Source of the DNA: Dallia pectoralis
Taxonomy: Eukaryota; Chordata; Actinopteri; Esociformes; Umbridae
Assembly: GCA_029465975.1 (NCBI GenBank)
Contig: CM055730.1
Location: 23,930,344-23,994,343 of the forward strand
Length of the DNA stretch: 64,000 nt
Direction of reading: 5' to 3'
Shown here: positions 1-11,640 of the stretch, in pieces
Layout of the letters: every line of letters begins with the position of its first letter
Numbering within the stretch: position 1 is the first letter of the stretch
The notes under the pieces: generated by a model
Told to the model about the DNA's origin: nothing
The model's input: the letters and a program-made list of their open reading frames with translations, nothing else
Database searches by the model: none
Program-made: the position numbers and the translations under genes

Positions 1-300
1 AACACAACATGTATTTTGTTTCATCAGCATTTAGGAGCATAATTTGATAGTAGATATAATTGGTGCAATAAAATCAGCAGCTAGCTTTAATAAGAATGAA
101 TCTAAATGATCAGGACCAGCGGAATTTTTTGTTTTAATTTGGCTTAATGTACCTCTGAGTTGTTTGCGTTGATGAACATCAGTAACAGAATTTTCAAGTA
201 CTGTTTTGTCAATTATATCTATACAATTAATCCTAATAAACAGGAAACATTCTCCACTCAAAAAACGGTGCACATAAACCATTTCTTTGTGTAACATTTC
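1..300 (-). mobile_element. LINE fragment: start of a reverse transcriptase domain
   Basis: An 88-codon minus-strand open frame (297 down to 31) ends with a stretch reading NSAGPDHLDSFLLKLAADF. This is the entry to the reverse transcriptase domain of fish non-LTR retrotransposons, where a K/S-x-GPDGL-D motif is followed by the 'LKLAAxFIA' helix. The upstream part (TLSQIKTK) fits the linker after the endonuclease. The catalytic block lies beyond the left edge or is lost. No TSD or tail is visible. It is probably a dead 5'-truncated copy, since the frame is short and the preceding residues do not resemble the family. The clade (L1, CR1 or Rex) cannot be decided from this piece. Confidence 0.55.
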
Positions 301-857
301 TCATTCAGTCTCCTCGATTACTCTTATTTCCTCACCCATGTTGTTTTATGTAAAAATGTATCTTAATATACTATACAAAAAAAATGTATCTTAATATACT
401 ATACACGGATAACTCGTCTATTATTAATCATGGCAGTTCTGTTCCTGGCATGTCTAACTTCAGTCTTGCAACCCTTGTGTGATTCCAGAGATACATTTGA
501 GCATTCAGATGGACTGATGAGATGGACTGATGAGAATGGAAAGAAGATGGCTTAGTTGTAGGAGGATGGGCAAGTATTAAGAGCTAACGAGAGTCTTGAC
601 AGATGATGATTTAGCCAGCAAATTCATCAGTCTATTAATCACTGTCTCATCTCTCATTTTCTGTTACTCCTTCTCACTTTGCTTCCTCTCACCTTGCTTC
701 CTCTCATCAGTTTTCTCCCTTTCAACCCCCACCAGTATAATCAGTAGGGTTAGAGAATTTCAATTTCATTTTCTCCACAGTCTCAACTAGTTTTTCTAGC
801 TGATTGAAATAGACAAGTGTTGTCAGAAGCAAGTATGTATTTTAGGGGCCTGTTTGG
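301..857. other. Unassigned stretch with a short 28-bp-period duplication
   Basis: No gene is seen. A 22-bp AT-rich word beginning AATGTATCTTAATATAC occurs at 355-376 and again at 383-404. The remainder has only short chance frames. Confidence 0.5.
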
Positions 858-1400
858 AAGAAAAATTAGGAGGTTTGCAAGCCGAAGAACACCATACCAA
901 CTGTGAAGCACAGGGGTGTCAGAATAATGTTGTGGGGGTGCTTTGCTGCAAGAGGAATTGGTAATAAATTAATGAAATAAATGGGATCACGAGGAAGTTA
1001 GATTACGTGAATATATATTGGAGCATTATCCCAAGACACCATTCAGGAAGTTAAAAGCTTGCTAACAAATGGGTCTTCCAAATGGACAATGACCCCATGC
1101 ATACTTCAAAGTTCTGGCAAAATGGCTTAAGGACAACAAAGATAGGTATTGAAGTGGCCATCACAAAGCCCTGACCTCAATCCTATAGAACTTGAGTGTG
1201 CAAGCAAGGAGGCCTACTAACCTTATTTAGTTTCACCTGTTCTGTCAGGAATTCACCCAACTTATTATGGGAAGCAATGTTGAAGTCTAGCCGAACTGCC
1301 TGACCCAAGTTAAACAATTTAAGGCAATGCTACTAAAAAGTTATTGACTATTATTCTGACATTTCACATTCTTAAAATAATGTGGTGATCCTAACTGAGG
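858..1400 (+). mobile_element. Tc1-like transposon remnant (Sleeping Beauty-related family)
   Basis: Read on the plus strand near 895-965, one frame gives NTIPTVKH followed by IMLWGCFAA, the middle of a Tc1 transposase (DDE catalytic core). Further on, 1080-1195 yields NDPMHTSKF and SPDLNPIE, the second half of the core ending at the PDLNPIE motif. Stops and frameshifts separate these blocks, so the copy is dead. The tail (1290-1390) contains the 'TTAAACAATTTAAGGCAATGCTAC' type 3' region and an 'ATTTCACATTCTTAAAATAATGTGGTGATCCTAACTGA' type end in pieces, as in salmonid Tc1 elements. The terminal inverted repeats are not intact. A terminus of the same family is at 35030. Confidence 0.8.
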
Positions 1401-2292
1401 TGTTTGCAAATGTGTGTGTTGAGCGATGTCTGTGTGTGGAGAATTCCCTCAGGAATTAATGGCTATAGTTAGACTCCATTTATTCATCGCAGTAATATCT
1501 TGAGTACTGCTAAGGTTCACCAGCCAAAAGTGCACACACACGCACAATTGCAGGGGTTCATCTGTTACTCAAAGCTTTCTAATCTTCAAATAAATAAAGG
1601 TCTTGGTAAAAAAGACAACTGATTAAAACATGAATTATTTATGCAACTACAACTAAAAATGTCCATGACATCATGAACTAGTCATTATGCTGAAAAGTAA
1701 ATGGTGGGACTATGGGTGATGGATAATGTTCATGTGTGTGTGTGTGTGTTGCTGTGAATGTGAGATTGTAAATGTCTTCAATGTGTGTGCGCACACGTCT
1801 TCTCTACATGTAAACAGGATTTGGCCTAAAGAGGATAAGCAGAGGAGAGAAGGAGAAAAGAAATGAAGGCGAGGGAAGAGGGTACAGAGCGTGAGACAAA
1901 TTGTAATATATAGCTCCAGTGAGTGTCTACTTGTAGTACTCTGTCTACAGAGACGCTGTGTAATGAATTGCTCTGAATAAATGTCCTCTGTTACACATGC
2001 TTGTAATGATAGAGATGTAATGGGTCTCTATTTGAGATAATTGGGTTGGGTTTCACACTGAGGACACTGATGAAGGATGGGAGTGCCAGGGCAATATTTT
2101 TAAACACACAAGCAGTGTGAGGTAGAGCAGACAGGTCAGAAGAAATGACAACTACTTCACACATAGTTATGACAGAATAATTGTGTGAAAGAGAGATTGC
2201 AGAAACAGCCATCTAAAGCACTATTTGTTTGAGCACCAAGGACAGGTAAAGCGTTATCATTGACTCATTGACCACAAACAGGGACAGGTCGG
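1401..2292. other. Unassigned stretch
   Basis: No gene or element recognised. It has a short (GT)n at about 1733-1750 and ordinary AT-rich sequence. Confidence 0.4.
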
Positions 2293-4018
2293 ATGGAGAT
2301 CTCTTTGTTTCAGCACTTCAGACAGAGACTGAGATCTCTTTGTTTCAGCACCTCAAACAGAGACAGAGATCTGATTGTTTCAGCACCTCAGACAGAGACA
2401 GAGATCTCATTGTTTCAGCACCTCAGACAGAGACAGAGATCTCATTGTTTCAGCACCTCAGACAGAGACAGAGATCTCATTGTTTCAGCACCTCAGACAG
2501 AGACAGAGATCTGATTGTTTCAGCACCTCAGACAGAGACAGAGATCTCATTGTTTCAGCACCTCAGACAGAGACAGAGATCTCATTGTTTCAGCACCTCA
2601 GACAGAGATCTCATTGTTTCAGCACCTCAGACATAGACAGAGATCTCATTGTTTCAGCACCTCAGACAGAGATCTCATTGTTTCAGCACCTCAGACAGAG
2701 ATCTCATTGTTTCAGCACCTCAAACAGAGACAGAGATCTGATTGTTTCAGCACCTCAGACAGAGACAGAGATCTCATTGTTTCAGCACCTCAGACAGAGA
2801 CAGAGATCTAATTGTTTCAGCACCTCAGACAGAGATCTGATTGTTTCAGCACCTCAGACAGAGACAGAGATCTGATTGTTTCAGCACCTCAGACAGAGAC
2901 AGAGATCTGATTGTTTCAGCACCTCAGACAGAGACAGAGATCTGATTGTTTCAGCACCTCAGACAGAGACAGAGATCTCATTGTTTCAGCACCTCAGACA
3001 GAGACAGAGATCTGATTGTTTCAGCACCTCAGACAGAGACAGAGATCTGATTGTTTCAGCACCTCAGACAGAGATCTCATTGTTTCAGCACCTCAGACAG
3101 AGACAGAGATCTAATTGTTTCAGCACCTCAGACAGAGACAGAGATCTCATTGTTTCAGCACCTCAGACAGAGACAGAGATCTCATTGTTTCAGCACCTCA
3201 GACAGAGACAGAGATCTCATTGTTTCAGCACCTCAGACAGAGATCTCATTGTTTCAGCACCTCAGACAGAGATCTCATTGTTTCAGCACCTCAGACAGAG
3301 ACAGAGATCTGATTGTTTCAGCACCTCAGACAGAGACAGAGATCTGATTGTTTCAGCACCTCAGACAGAGATCTCATTGTTTCAGCACCTCAGACAGAGA
3401 CAGAGATCTCATTGTTTCAGCACCTCAGACAGAGATCTCATTGTTTCAGCACCTCAGACAGAGACAGAGATCTCATTGTTTCTGCACCTCAGACAGAGAT
3501 CTGATTGTTTCAGCAGCTCAGACAGAGACAGAGATCTGATTGTTTCAGCACCTCAGACAGAGGAAGAGATCTCATTGTTTCAGCACCTCAGACATAGACA
3601 GGGATCTCATTGTTTCAGCACCTCAGACAGAGATCTCCTTGTTTCAGCACCTCAGACAGAGACAGAGATCTTATTGTTTCAGCACCTCAGACAGAGACAG
3701 AGATCTGATTGTTTCAGCACCTCAGACAGAGGCAGAGATCTCATTGTTTCAGCACCTCAGACAGAGACAGATATCTCATTGTTTCAGCACCTCAGACAGA
3801 GATACAGATCTCATTGTTTCAGCACCTCAGACAGAGATCTGATTGTTTCAACACCTCAGACAGAGACAGAGATCTCATTGTTTCAGCACCTCAGACAGAG
3901 ACAGATATCTCATTGTTTCAGCACCTCAGACAGAGATCTGATTGTTTCAGCACCTCAGACAGAGACAGAGATCTCATTGTTTCAGCACCTCAGACAGAGA
4001 TCTCATTGTTTCAGCACA
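2293..4018. repeat. Minisatellite of 35/29-bp units containing an RE1/NRSE-like motif
   Basis: About 52 head-to-tail units were counted by the recurring word TTTCAGCACCTCAGACAGAG. The full unit is 35 bp. A shorter 29-bp form lacks one 'ACAGAG' step and is interspersed. Most units contain a BglII site (AGATCT), with single-base variants (ATCTGATTG versus ATCTCATTG). The core TTCAGCACC, one base, C-A, GACAG aligns with the RE1/NRSE element bound by REST: the left half-site TTCAGCACC is exact and GACAG of the right half-site is kept. Because 35 is not a multiple of three and the unit has no stop in any forward frame, long false open frames cross the array (for example 2876-4021). I do not regard these as genes: there is no start context, and the composition is purely repeat-driven. 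Confidence 0.9.
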
Positions 4019-4021
4019 TAG

Positions 4022-4517
4022 GACAGGGAATTTGAGGTATTCTCAGAGTTCAACACAAATCTCTAACAAATGCATGCAAAACTGAATTGGGACTACACTG
4101 ACAAAAACACATTTCACACCCGCACAAAAAATTTCCGACACAGAGATGAAGATTTTAAATAGGTTAAATAGGGAAAAATCAGCTAGTCCCGTGGCTCTGT
4201 TTATCTACTTTTGTCATTCTCACTATTTTCATGTTTTTACATCACTATATATTGCCTTTTATATAACCTTTAAATGGCTTCATCATTCAATTGACATTTA
4301 ATATATGTTCTTTATAATTTGTTGTATTTTCCACTTGCAGTGGCATGTAAACAAACATTTCCAAAGCCAATACATTGCTTCAATGGGCACTGTAGAATCC
4401 TTCATGTTATTTACGGTTTATATAATTGGAGCAACTTTGCAGGGGATGGAGCTCTCCTTTTTTATCCCCAAAATATGCATATTGAGCAGATGGAGTTGCA
4501 CACATGTCAACAGCCAC
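4022..4517. other. Unassigned stretch between two repeats
   Basis: AT-rich, no recognisable gene. Confidence 0.4.
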
Positions 4518-4631
<114 letters not shown>

Positions 4632-5725
4632 CTCCCTATCACACAGAACCAACAGCTGGTGGTACTTATTAGGCCGGAATTCACTCAAATTCCTAAATGA
4701 TTTGTGCTTATGTGCATGTGAGTGTTTACGTGCAAACGCATGCTCTTAAATTCTCAAAGGACTGTCGGTTTGAAGGTGGGAAATGGAAGAGCGATATCTT
4801 TGACATATCTAAGTCTGTGTAAACCATTGGAGAGATGGATGATGATTAGGGTGATGTTCTCTCACTTGATCAGAAAACATTGACACTTTTATCCCGCTAT
4901 TGTTTTTTCGAGGTGTATGTAGATTATAGACAGATCTGCTGTGTTTGCAGGCCATCTCACTGCAACACCTAGGTCACCTTATGACTACTCTTTCTCGTCC
5001 CTGTTCTCTACCCTCTTCGCCCTCTTCTGTCCCCATCCTTTAGTACCTTGTGTTATCCCTTTCTCATCTTCTTCCCTAACCATTCTCCTAAGATCATCTT
5101 CTGATTACGTCACCTTTCATCTCCCTTTCCCTTCTCACCTCCTCCCAGTCGCACTGCTGTTAATAGGAATTTATTTTTAGTGTGCGAGGCGTGTGTGAAT
5201 GTGTATCATTTTCTGTGGGTGTGTGAGCGGAGTGTCAATGATGGATGAAGGTGATGTTTCACACCTTTCACATAAGGGAAAAGAATGAGGGGAGAATAGG
5301 AAATAGTAAATGGGAAGGATGACGGGAATGAAAGCAGTTGGCTGAGACTTTCTGACCACAGAACAGAATTGATAGGAATGTCTATGCCAGTGGTAGAGAC
5401 TCTGCTAAGCCAGGTGGACACTGGCAAAGGAGAATTCCAAACAAAACCTTGGATGCAAATGGAGATGATTGTTACAACTTCAACTTCAAAAATATTCAGA
5501 TGGCTGTTGTTGTAAACAGACTGTGGTGCCATCTGACCACTATTAAACGTGTTATGGATTAAATTATGTTTTCATGTTTTTCTTCTTTTTTTCATCAGTC
5601 ATACTTTTCAGATATTAAATCACAATTTAGGTACACAAATTAGTTCCAAGGTCATTGTGAAGTATTGTACATAGAGTCAAATGTAGGCAATAATTACAAT
5701 TGGTTAGTGTTAATGTTTAAGTAAT
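4632..5725. other. Unassigned stretch
   Basis: A pyrimidine-rich patch lies at 4990-5150, and short frames occur on both strands without family resemblance. No gene seen. Confidence 0.4.
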
Positions 5726-5728
5726 ACA

Positions 5729-5830
5729 ACCTCAATTCCGAAAAAGTAGGGACAGTATGAAAAATGCTAATAAAGGTGAACTTTTTTTTAATTGATGTGT
5801 CACGTTTTGAAATCCAACGCCCTCTCTCCC
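5729..5830 (+). mobile_element. Terminal fragment of a fish DNA transposon (putative Tc1/mariner-type MITE)
   Basis: The string ACCTCAATTCCGAAAAAGTA, followed by GGGACAGTATGAAAAATGCT, is a common teleost transposon terminus. Only this one end is present, and the partner inverted repeat was not found nearby. Family placement is from memory of the terminus and remains uncertain. Confidence 0.45.
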
Positions 5831-6163
5831 TCGTTTGGCGCACTGACACTTTTTTCATTGTTTTATTGCTCTATCCTGTTTTCCTAATCACCATACTATT
5901 TAAGTTCATTCTTTCCCAGTGTGTGTTGTCGGTCTTTGTGTGGTTTTTGCCAAAGTTACATTTGTGTAAAGTTGGCAAAGTTACATTGTTATTTAATGAA
6001 CTAAGATGTGATCTTTCAGCGTTGATAACACACACTACGGAACTGTAACAAGCAGTGTAAACATAACTTTTAATTACAATAGTTAGTAGCACAAGTCCTC
6101 ATCGCGACAATATCCCAATTCCTGACATAATAAAACATTAACATAATTAATACTTGTGAAAGT

Positions 6164-6500
6164 TGTAATATTCGGACATTTCTGTCCTCTATGTTGGAGT
6201 TTGACACTCCCCCTGTCAATGGAGAAGGAGCCCTAATCAAAGACATCTGAGCCACCTGTGTTTTTGCCCGCACCTGTTTCTGTTAATGTCATTAGTCTGT
6301 GTATTTAAGTCCTGTCTTGTCTGTCGGTCAGTGTGGTTTATTGTAAATGTCACGGATGTATTTGGCGTTTGTGGTGTTCATTGTTACCCTGTACAAGGTA
6401 CAGTTTTTGATTTCGTCCGCTGGTTTGCGGATTAAATTAATTTATATCAAGATTCTCTGCGTTTGTGTCTGCCTGCTGCCTGCCCACTCTATTCGTGACA
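6164..6500 (+). mobile_element. Solo LTR (Ty3/Gypsy-type), TSD AAAGT
   Basis: The 337-bp block begins TGTAATATTCGG and ends ATTCGTGACA. It is flanked by identical 5-bp duplications AAAGT at 6159-6163 and 6501-6505. A TATA-like GTATTTAAGTC sits at about 6300, giving plus-strand orientation. The terminal CGTGACA is shared with several other LTRs in this window. No internal retrotransposon sequence adjoins, so it is a solo LTR left by LTR-LTR recombination. Confidence 0.8.
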
Positions 6501-6505
6501 AAAGT

Positions 6506-8150
6506 ACTGCATAGTTAAATTGGTACAAGCTCAGTCACTGACAGTAAATAGCTGAACCTCTGTAATATTGACCGACCAAAGTCAATGAAATTGTCTCGGG
6601 TCTATACAAGTGTTCGATACTGGTCCAGTATTTATTTCCAGAACGGCTCCTCAAATCCATATCTACAATACACAGCCCCACCAGGGCTCATCTGGCAACC
6701 TCACAATCCCTTGACCCTGGCTTCATCTTCACTCAATTGCCATCCCTCCCCCTGGTCTCCATGTAAACTCAACCGCAGACTTCATTCAAGGCACCTACTG
6801 GGATTTACTATTGTCTATTATCAGATTGTCACACACACACACACACGCACATAGATCGGTCTACCCTCTAATGACTGCTACAGGGAGTCACATTTGCTTT
6901 GAGTGATTTGTCATTACATATATACAAACACGTCGTCTTCAGTGGTGGCTATTGATACACGCAGGTATAAAACACATTGGTCTGTTGTATCAGACAAGCA
7001 TGAGCACACACATGACGCCCAGTGCTTGTCAGTGAGCATATGGTTGATTTGTGGTCTACAGTATGGTGATAGTTGAAATATATTTATAAAAAAGGGTTTA
7101 CTAGTATGTATTAGTGTTGTCTTTCTGTTTTTTGTTTGTTTGTAATCATCAGTAATTGGATCATCTAGTAAATATGTTACTATTTACGGATCGACAGGTT
7201 ACTGTGAAAGAAAGACATTAGATGAACTTCAAGTTCATGTTGATGTTGAAGAAGTTTTTATTTTTTTATTATTTATATTTTACAACGTGCGTTTGTGCGT
7301 CTGCATGATTGTATGACTAACACTGTATGGTCTGTGTAATAAGAGATAATAAATAAAGTTTGTCTACGTTCCCCGGGAGACTGGAGAATGAACGCTCGGT
7401 CTCCTTTAGCAAAAAGCCACTCATTACCGCTACCGGTCGCTGTGTGGGGAACTAATGAGATTTAACTGTCAGTGTGCTGCCTCCATTCTCTGCTATTCTT
7501 TTTTCATCTCCTGATCATATGTTCCTTCTATTGCTTCTGCATTGTGTGTGAAAGGGTGATTCGTCATGCATGCGTTCAAATCAGTCTACATTTTCTTTTC
7601 CAAATTTTTAATTTCCTGTTGGATGTTTTTATTTGTTTCATTCTAATACATGGCATAAATGATTCTATTGCGAATGGTTTTTAAGACCTTTTTATTAAAA
7701 ACATGTTAGGACCCATTTGGGGCCTTTGTAGAACAGGCTGTGCAGTAGAACAGTTTATATATATATACACACAGATATATATATATATATACACAGATAT
7801 ATATGAATACACACATTTTCATTTCATTTAATACATTTTCAATATGATTAGATAATCGCCTATAAAATGTATTTCTTTAAATTACGCATTAACAATCAAC
7901 AATGGTCCTCCAAGATTGTTCTCTTGCTTTGGCAGCAGAGACGGTGTTACTGCGTGCTTGAAAAACATTTATATATTCTTCATATTTCTGAAGATTAATT
8001 TCTTGCTCCTCCGCGGAAAAAATATATTGCTCTCGCCCTATCCATATCGAACGTGATTGGTTGTTCGGTGCCGACGTTACTCTTTTATGTGCACGCGCGC
8101 GCGGAGTAATCAGAGTTTAAGGATCAAAGCCTGGGTTGACAAAGTAAGTT
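6506..8150. other. Unassigned stretch with an AT microsatellite
   Basis: Contains (CA)n at about 6830-6846 and an interrupted (TA)n/(CAGATATA) tract at 7745-7805. No gene recognised. Confidence 0.4.
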
Positions 8151-8667
8151 GATGAGCTGCTTCATGGTACCAATAAAGTCTGATTGCGTCGGTCTGATTT
8201 TGTCAATTCTGTACCAATCCTGGAACCCTGAATTTGGTCAACTACCATCCTGGTACAGGCCCCTGGTCTTGTCTGACATTGTTAGTATTTTGTCCCAGTA
8301 CTTTTTCGTTGTAATCAGCTCCCATTTCTTTCACCTGTGTCTTGTTATGTACACTATACATGTCCGTTTTTTGTGGGCGCCTGATGTGGATGCATTGATG
8401 TTGTTATGTGGTTCTCCATTTCGTGCTGTTCCACTCCCTGTATTATCCGCTCCTACCGTGTTCCTGGGTTTTACCATACGCTTTGTCTTGGTTTCTTAGT
8501 TTGATTTCCTGTTTCCCGCTACTCGTCTGCCTGATCGTTCTCTGTTGTCCCTGCCTGCCTCAGTGTTTTTGCCTCCATTGTGTTTTCACTGTCTGCCTGT
8601 TATTTTTCTAAACATAAAAATACAACTACTACGCTTGGAGTTCTGCCTCAACGGCAAGTCATGACAC
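8150..8667 (+). mobile_element. Possible LTR remnant
   Basis: The right end (CATAAAAATACAACTACTACGC, then ...GGCAAGTCATGACA) resembles the 3' end of fish Gypsy LTRs: a polyadenylation-like ATAAAAA, then a TGACA terminus. No left terminus or TSD could be identified, so the extent is a guess. Confidence 0.3.
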
Positions 8668-8884
8668 ATTTACTTGCACACATTTTCAGTTGCCTTGAAT
8701 GCAGCCCTTGACAACAACAGTAGTCTGTTTTTAAAACACAACCCAGCTGCTACAAATTATTAATCAGCCTACACACCTATTCTCATCATTCTATTCACTA
8801 TTTTAAACATTTACCTTTCTACTGCTTCAGAGGTGAGCTCTAAAACATCAGATTATTTTTTCATTTTCAAGGAAGGGTCAATTA

Positions 8885-10020
8885 GTATGGAGTTACATTT
8901 GTCTCAAAAATAACAAACAAAATTATTACTATTGCAACCAAAAAATATGTATTGCAAACAAAAAAATATATATTGAATGCAAAACATTCACGAAAAGGTA
9001 TCGAGATCCGCAAGAAATCAAAACGTTTTAAATGCAAAGACAAATGTATTGCAGTTTTTTTTCTATCTCTGCTTACGTTGCCATGGTTTTTGCTCTCGGC
9101 CTTTTTTTGCAGTTGCGAATTCAGCTTTTTGCTCTCGGTTTCTTTTTTGCAGTTGCGAATTTTTTACACAATTGTAACGTGTGGGCGGGGTTTAGATGAC
9201 TTCCAAGAAGACGGGTCTCCATTGGTCAGCCGGATTTCGAGCAGTAGATTGCATTGCCCTGATAGCTGGGCAGCCGGAACGTGGCTTTTTGCAGCCTCAG
9301 GTGGTATGCTCACAAACTCACTTTATATTATTGGGTTTTGTTCCTAGACATTTTACATTTATACAGTATGTCTGCCATCGTGACATAGACGAATGAAATT
9401 CAAAGAATGCAATCTACTGCTTGAAATCCGGCTGACCAATGGAGACCCGTCTTCTTGGAAGTCATCTAAACCCCGCCCACACGTTACAATTCATCTCATC
9501 TCATCTCTCATCTCATCTTCAACCGCTTATCCGGGGTCGGGTCGCGGGGGTAGCAGCTCTAGCAGGGGACCCCAAACTTCCCTTTCCCGGGCAACATTAG
9601 CCAGCTCTGACTGGGGAATCCCGAGGCGTTCCCAGGCCAGTGTGGAGATATAATCTCTCCACCTAGTCCTGGGTCTTCCCCGAGGTCTCCTCCCAGCTGG
9701 ACGTGCCTGGAACACCTCTCCACGTTACAATTGTGTAAAAAATTCGCAACTGCAAAAAAAGAAACCGAGAGCAAAAGCCTGAACTCGCAACTGCAAAAAA
9801 AGAAACCGAGAGCAAAGACCATGGCAACGTAAGCAGAGATAGAAAAAAAACTTCAATACATTTGTCTTGCATTTAAAACGTTTTGATGTCTTGCGGATCT
9901 CGATACCTTTTCGTGGATGTTTTGCATTCAATATTTATTTTTTTGTTTGCAATACATATTTCTTGGTTGCAATAGTAATAATTTTTTTCGATCTTTTTGA
10001 GACAAATGTAACTCCATAGC
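8885..10020. mobile_element. Fold-back DNA element with long inverted arms, flanked by TTA
   Basis: The left arm (8885-9259) reappears as its reverse complement on the right (9407-10020). The ends read G-TATGGAGTTACATTTG on the left and CAAATGTAACTCCATAGC on the right. Shared internal landmarks in mirror order include TATCGAGATCCGCAAGA, GTTGCCATGGT, a duplicated TTTTTTGCAGTTGCGAATT module, GGGCGGGGTTTAGATGAC and GAGACCCGTCTTC. The unpaired loop is about 150 bp. Flanking TTA triplets at 8882-8884 and 10021-10023 would fit a TWA-type 3-bp duplication as in PIF/Harbinger elements, but one end has lost a base, so this assignment is tentative. It encodes nothing; all frames are mirror shadows. The right arm is interrupted by a LINE insertion at 9492-9720. 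Confidence 0.8.
9492..9720 (-). mobile_element. 5'-truncated LINE insertion (3' end), TSD CACGTTACAATT
   Basis: A 229-bp insertion on the minus strand encodes the last residues of a fish non-LTR retrotransposon ORF2, including GRPRTRWRDYI, LAWERLGIPQ and LLPPRPDPG, followed by a stop at about 9527 and a (GATGA)n-type tail (9492-9520 on the plus strand). The 12-bp sequence CACGTTACAATT is present at 9480-9491 and again at 9721-9732, an exact target-site duplication as produced by target-primed reverse transcription. Removing the insertion restores the inverted symmetry of the fold-back arm. The C-terminal tail type is widespread in teleost genomes; I do not commit to a clade. Confidence 0.9.
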
Positions 10021-10395
10021 TTAGTAGGCGGGGGACTGATTGGTGATGTGAGCACTGGTGTCTTGCAAAGAAATTAGTAAGAAGCTTTAAAAAAGTCAAC
10101 CAAATGGTCAACCAAACTGTAATTCTTTATTTATCTACCGTGTAAAGCAACATCACAAACCTGACCAGTTGACCGTCTGCTGGATTGAGCAGTGAAGACA
10201 CCTGGATTCATTATCTTCTGCTCATTTAATCTGGTTTATTGAAACTTAATCAAATTCCTCAAAATGTTTGCTGAGCTCTGACCACACTGATCAAATTTTT
10301 TTGGTTATCCTACTATTGTCACGGACTTGCAGGGCGAAGTGTAAAGGGAGCAAAATGCAGAGCCAGAGAATCATGTTCGATTTGTGTTTTAATTA

Positions 10396-11244
10396 CCGTA
10401 ATTTCCGGACTTTAAGCCGCAACTTTTTTCCCACGCTTTGAACCTTGCGGCTTAAACAACGACGCGGCGAATATATGGATTTTTCCCGCTTTCACATGTT
10501 AAATATCATTTGTTGATAGCGCTGTTATCGTTAAGGTATTTGAGTTGGTTCCTCTATTCTAAATATTACGGTACTACGTTTACGTTAGGTATTACGTTCA
10601 GTGTAAAGGAGGAAACAAGAAGTAAGACGACATGCTAGCTTGTTGGTTTCTTAAAGTCGTGTAATGCGCTTCCTTCAGAAAGCAATGAATGTAAGTGCTC
10701 TGTTTATATATTTTCGTTTTGTTATACTCACATTATGCCTATTTCTAGGTTTGTACAAAAAACGAATTGTTTGAAGTATTGTAGCTATGCAGATAACGGT
10801 AGTTGCACGTTTGCTTGTTGTTAATAGTAATTCATTAAGTCCATTGTGTATTCTCTTTTTTAGTTTTACTCCGTTTCAGTGATGTCAAGTTGATTACTTT
10901 GTGGATGTAATTAAAGGAGCAAGTGCGCTCGCTCACCTGGCTCGTTGGAAAGAGTTTGGCTGTTTATTTATGTTAATACTCAAGAGGAGTAAAACACATT
11001 GAGAGAACAGAACAACCCGTATTTCTTTAAAGCATAATTATTTTTGTGTTTCGTTAAAGTCTATTTATTTTTGTTACAACCCGTGTTTCGTTAAAGCCTG
11101 TGTAAAGTAAATTTGTTTCAATGTACCGGTAGGCACGTGCGGCTTATAGACCAGTGAGGCTTATTTATGTACAAAAAAAATATATAATTAAAATCAGTGG
11201 GTGCGGATTATATTCAGGTGCGCTCAATAGTCTGGAAATTACGA
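10396..11244 (+). mobile_element. Non-autonomous pogo-like element (copy A), TA-flanked
   Basis: The terminal inverted repeats read CCGTAATTTCCGGACT on the left and, reverse-complemented, TCGTAATTTCCAGACTAT on the right, with TA at 10394-10395 and 11245-11246. The right-hand 210 bp (GTTACAACCCGTGTTTCG, GGCTTATAGAC, AGGTGCGCTCAATAGTC) match copy B at 25520-26136, which retains the pogo-type helix-turn-helix. Copy A has no coding capacity. It sits inside the LTR at 10317-11778 and is therefore younger than that LTR. Confidence 0.75.
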
Positions 11245-11403
11245 TACACAAATTACAACAACATAAAGTAGCAACAAACTGAAAAAACTATACATGAAAA
11301 TAAACTGCGCAATTGCGACTTGTACAAAAACCCACATACAACACAGTTTCTACATATACATTAGCACTCACACCCACATAATAAAACGTTACATTTTATT
11401 AAT

Positions 11404-11640
11404 CCCAAGCACTCAGAGGCAGAGGAGAGACCGGCAAAGGCGAGACCGGCAGAGGAGAGACCGGCAGAGGAGAGACCGGCAGAGGCGGGAGGATCCACTC
11501 GTCCAGCCACACAGGGGGAGGAAGAGGCCACTCCTCCAGGCACACAGGGGGAGGAAGAGACCACTCCTCCAGGCACACAGGGGGAGGAAGAGACCACTCC
11601 TCCAGGCACACAGGGGGAGGAAAAGGCCAGTCGTCCAGAC
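11404..11640. repeat. Two adjacent minisatellites (about 15-bp and 33-bp units)
   Basis: From about 11415 to 11490, a 14-15-bp purine-rich unit based on AGACCGGCAGAGGAG repeats about four times. From 11505 to 11633, a 33-bp unit (landmarks CACACAGGGGGAGGA and CCACTCCTCC) repeats about four times. Both reading directions stay open, giving spurious low-complexity frames. Confidence 0.85.

Noticed and set aside
2876..4021. 381-codon open frame
   Set aside because: Entirely made of the 35/29-bp minisatellite; equally long frames exist in the other phases and there is no gene context.
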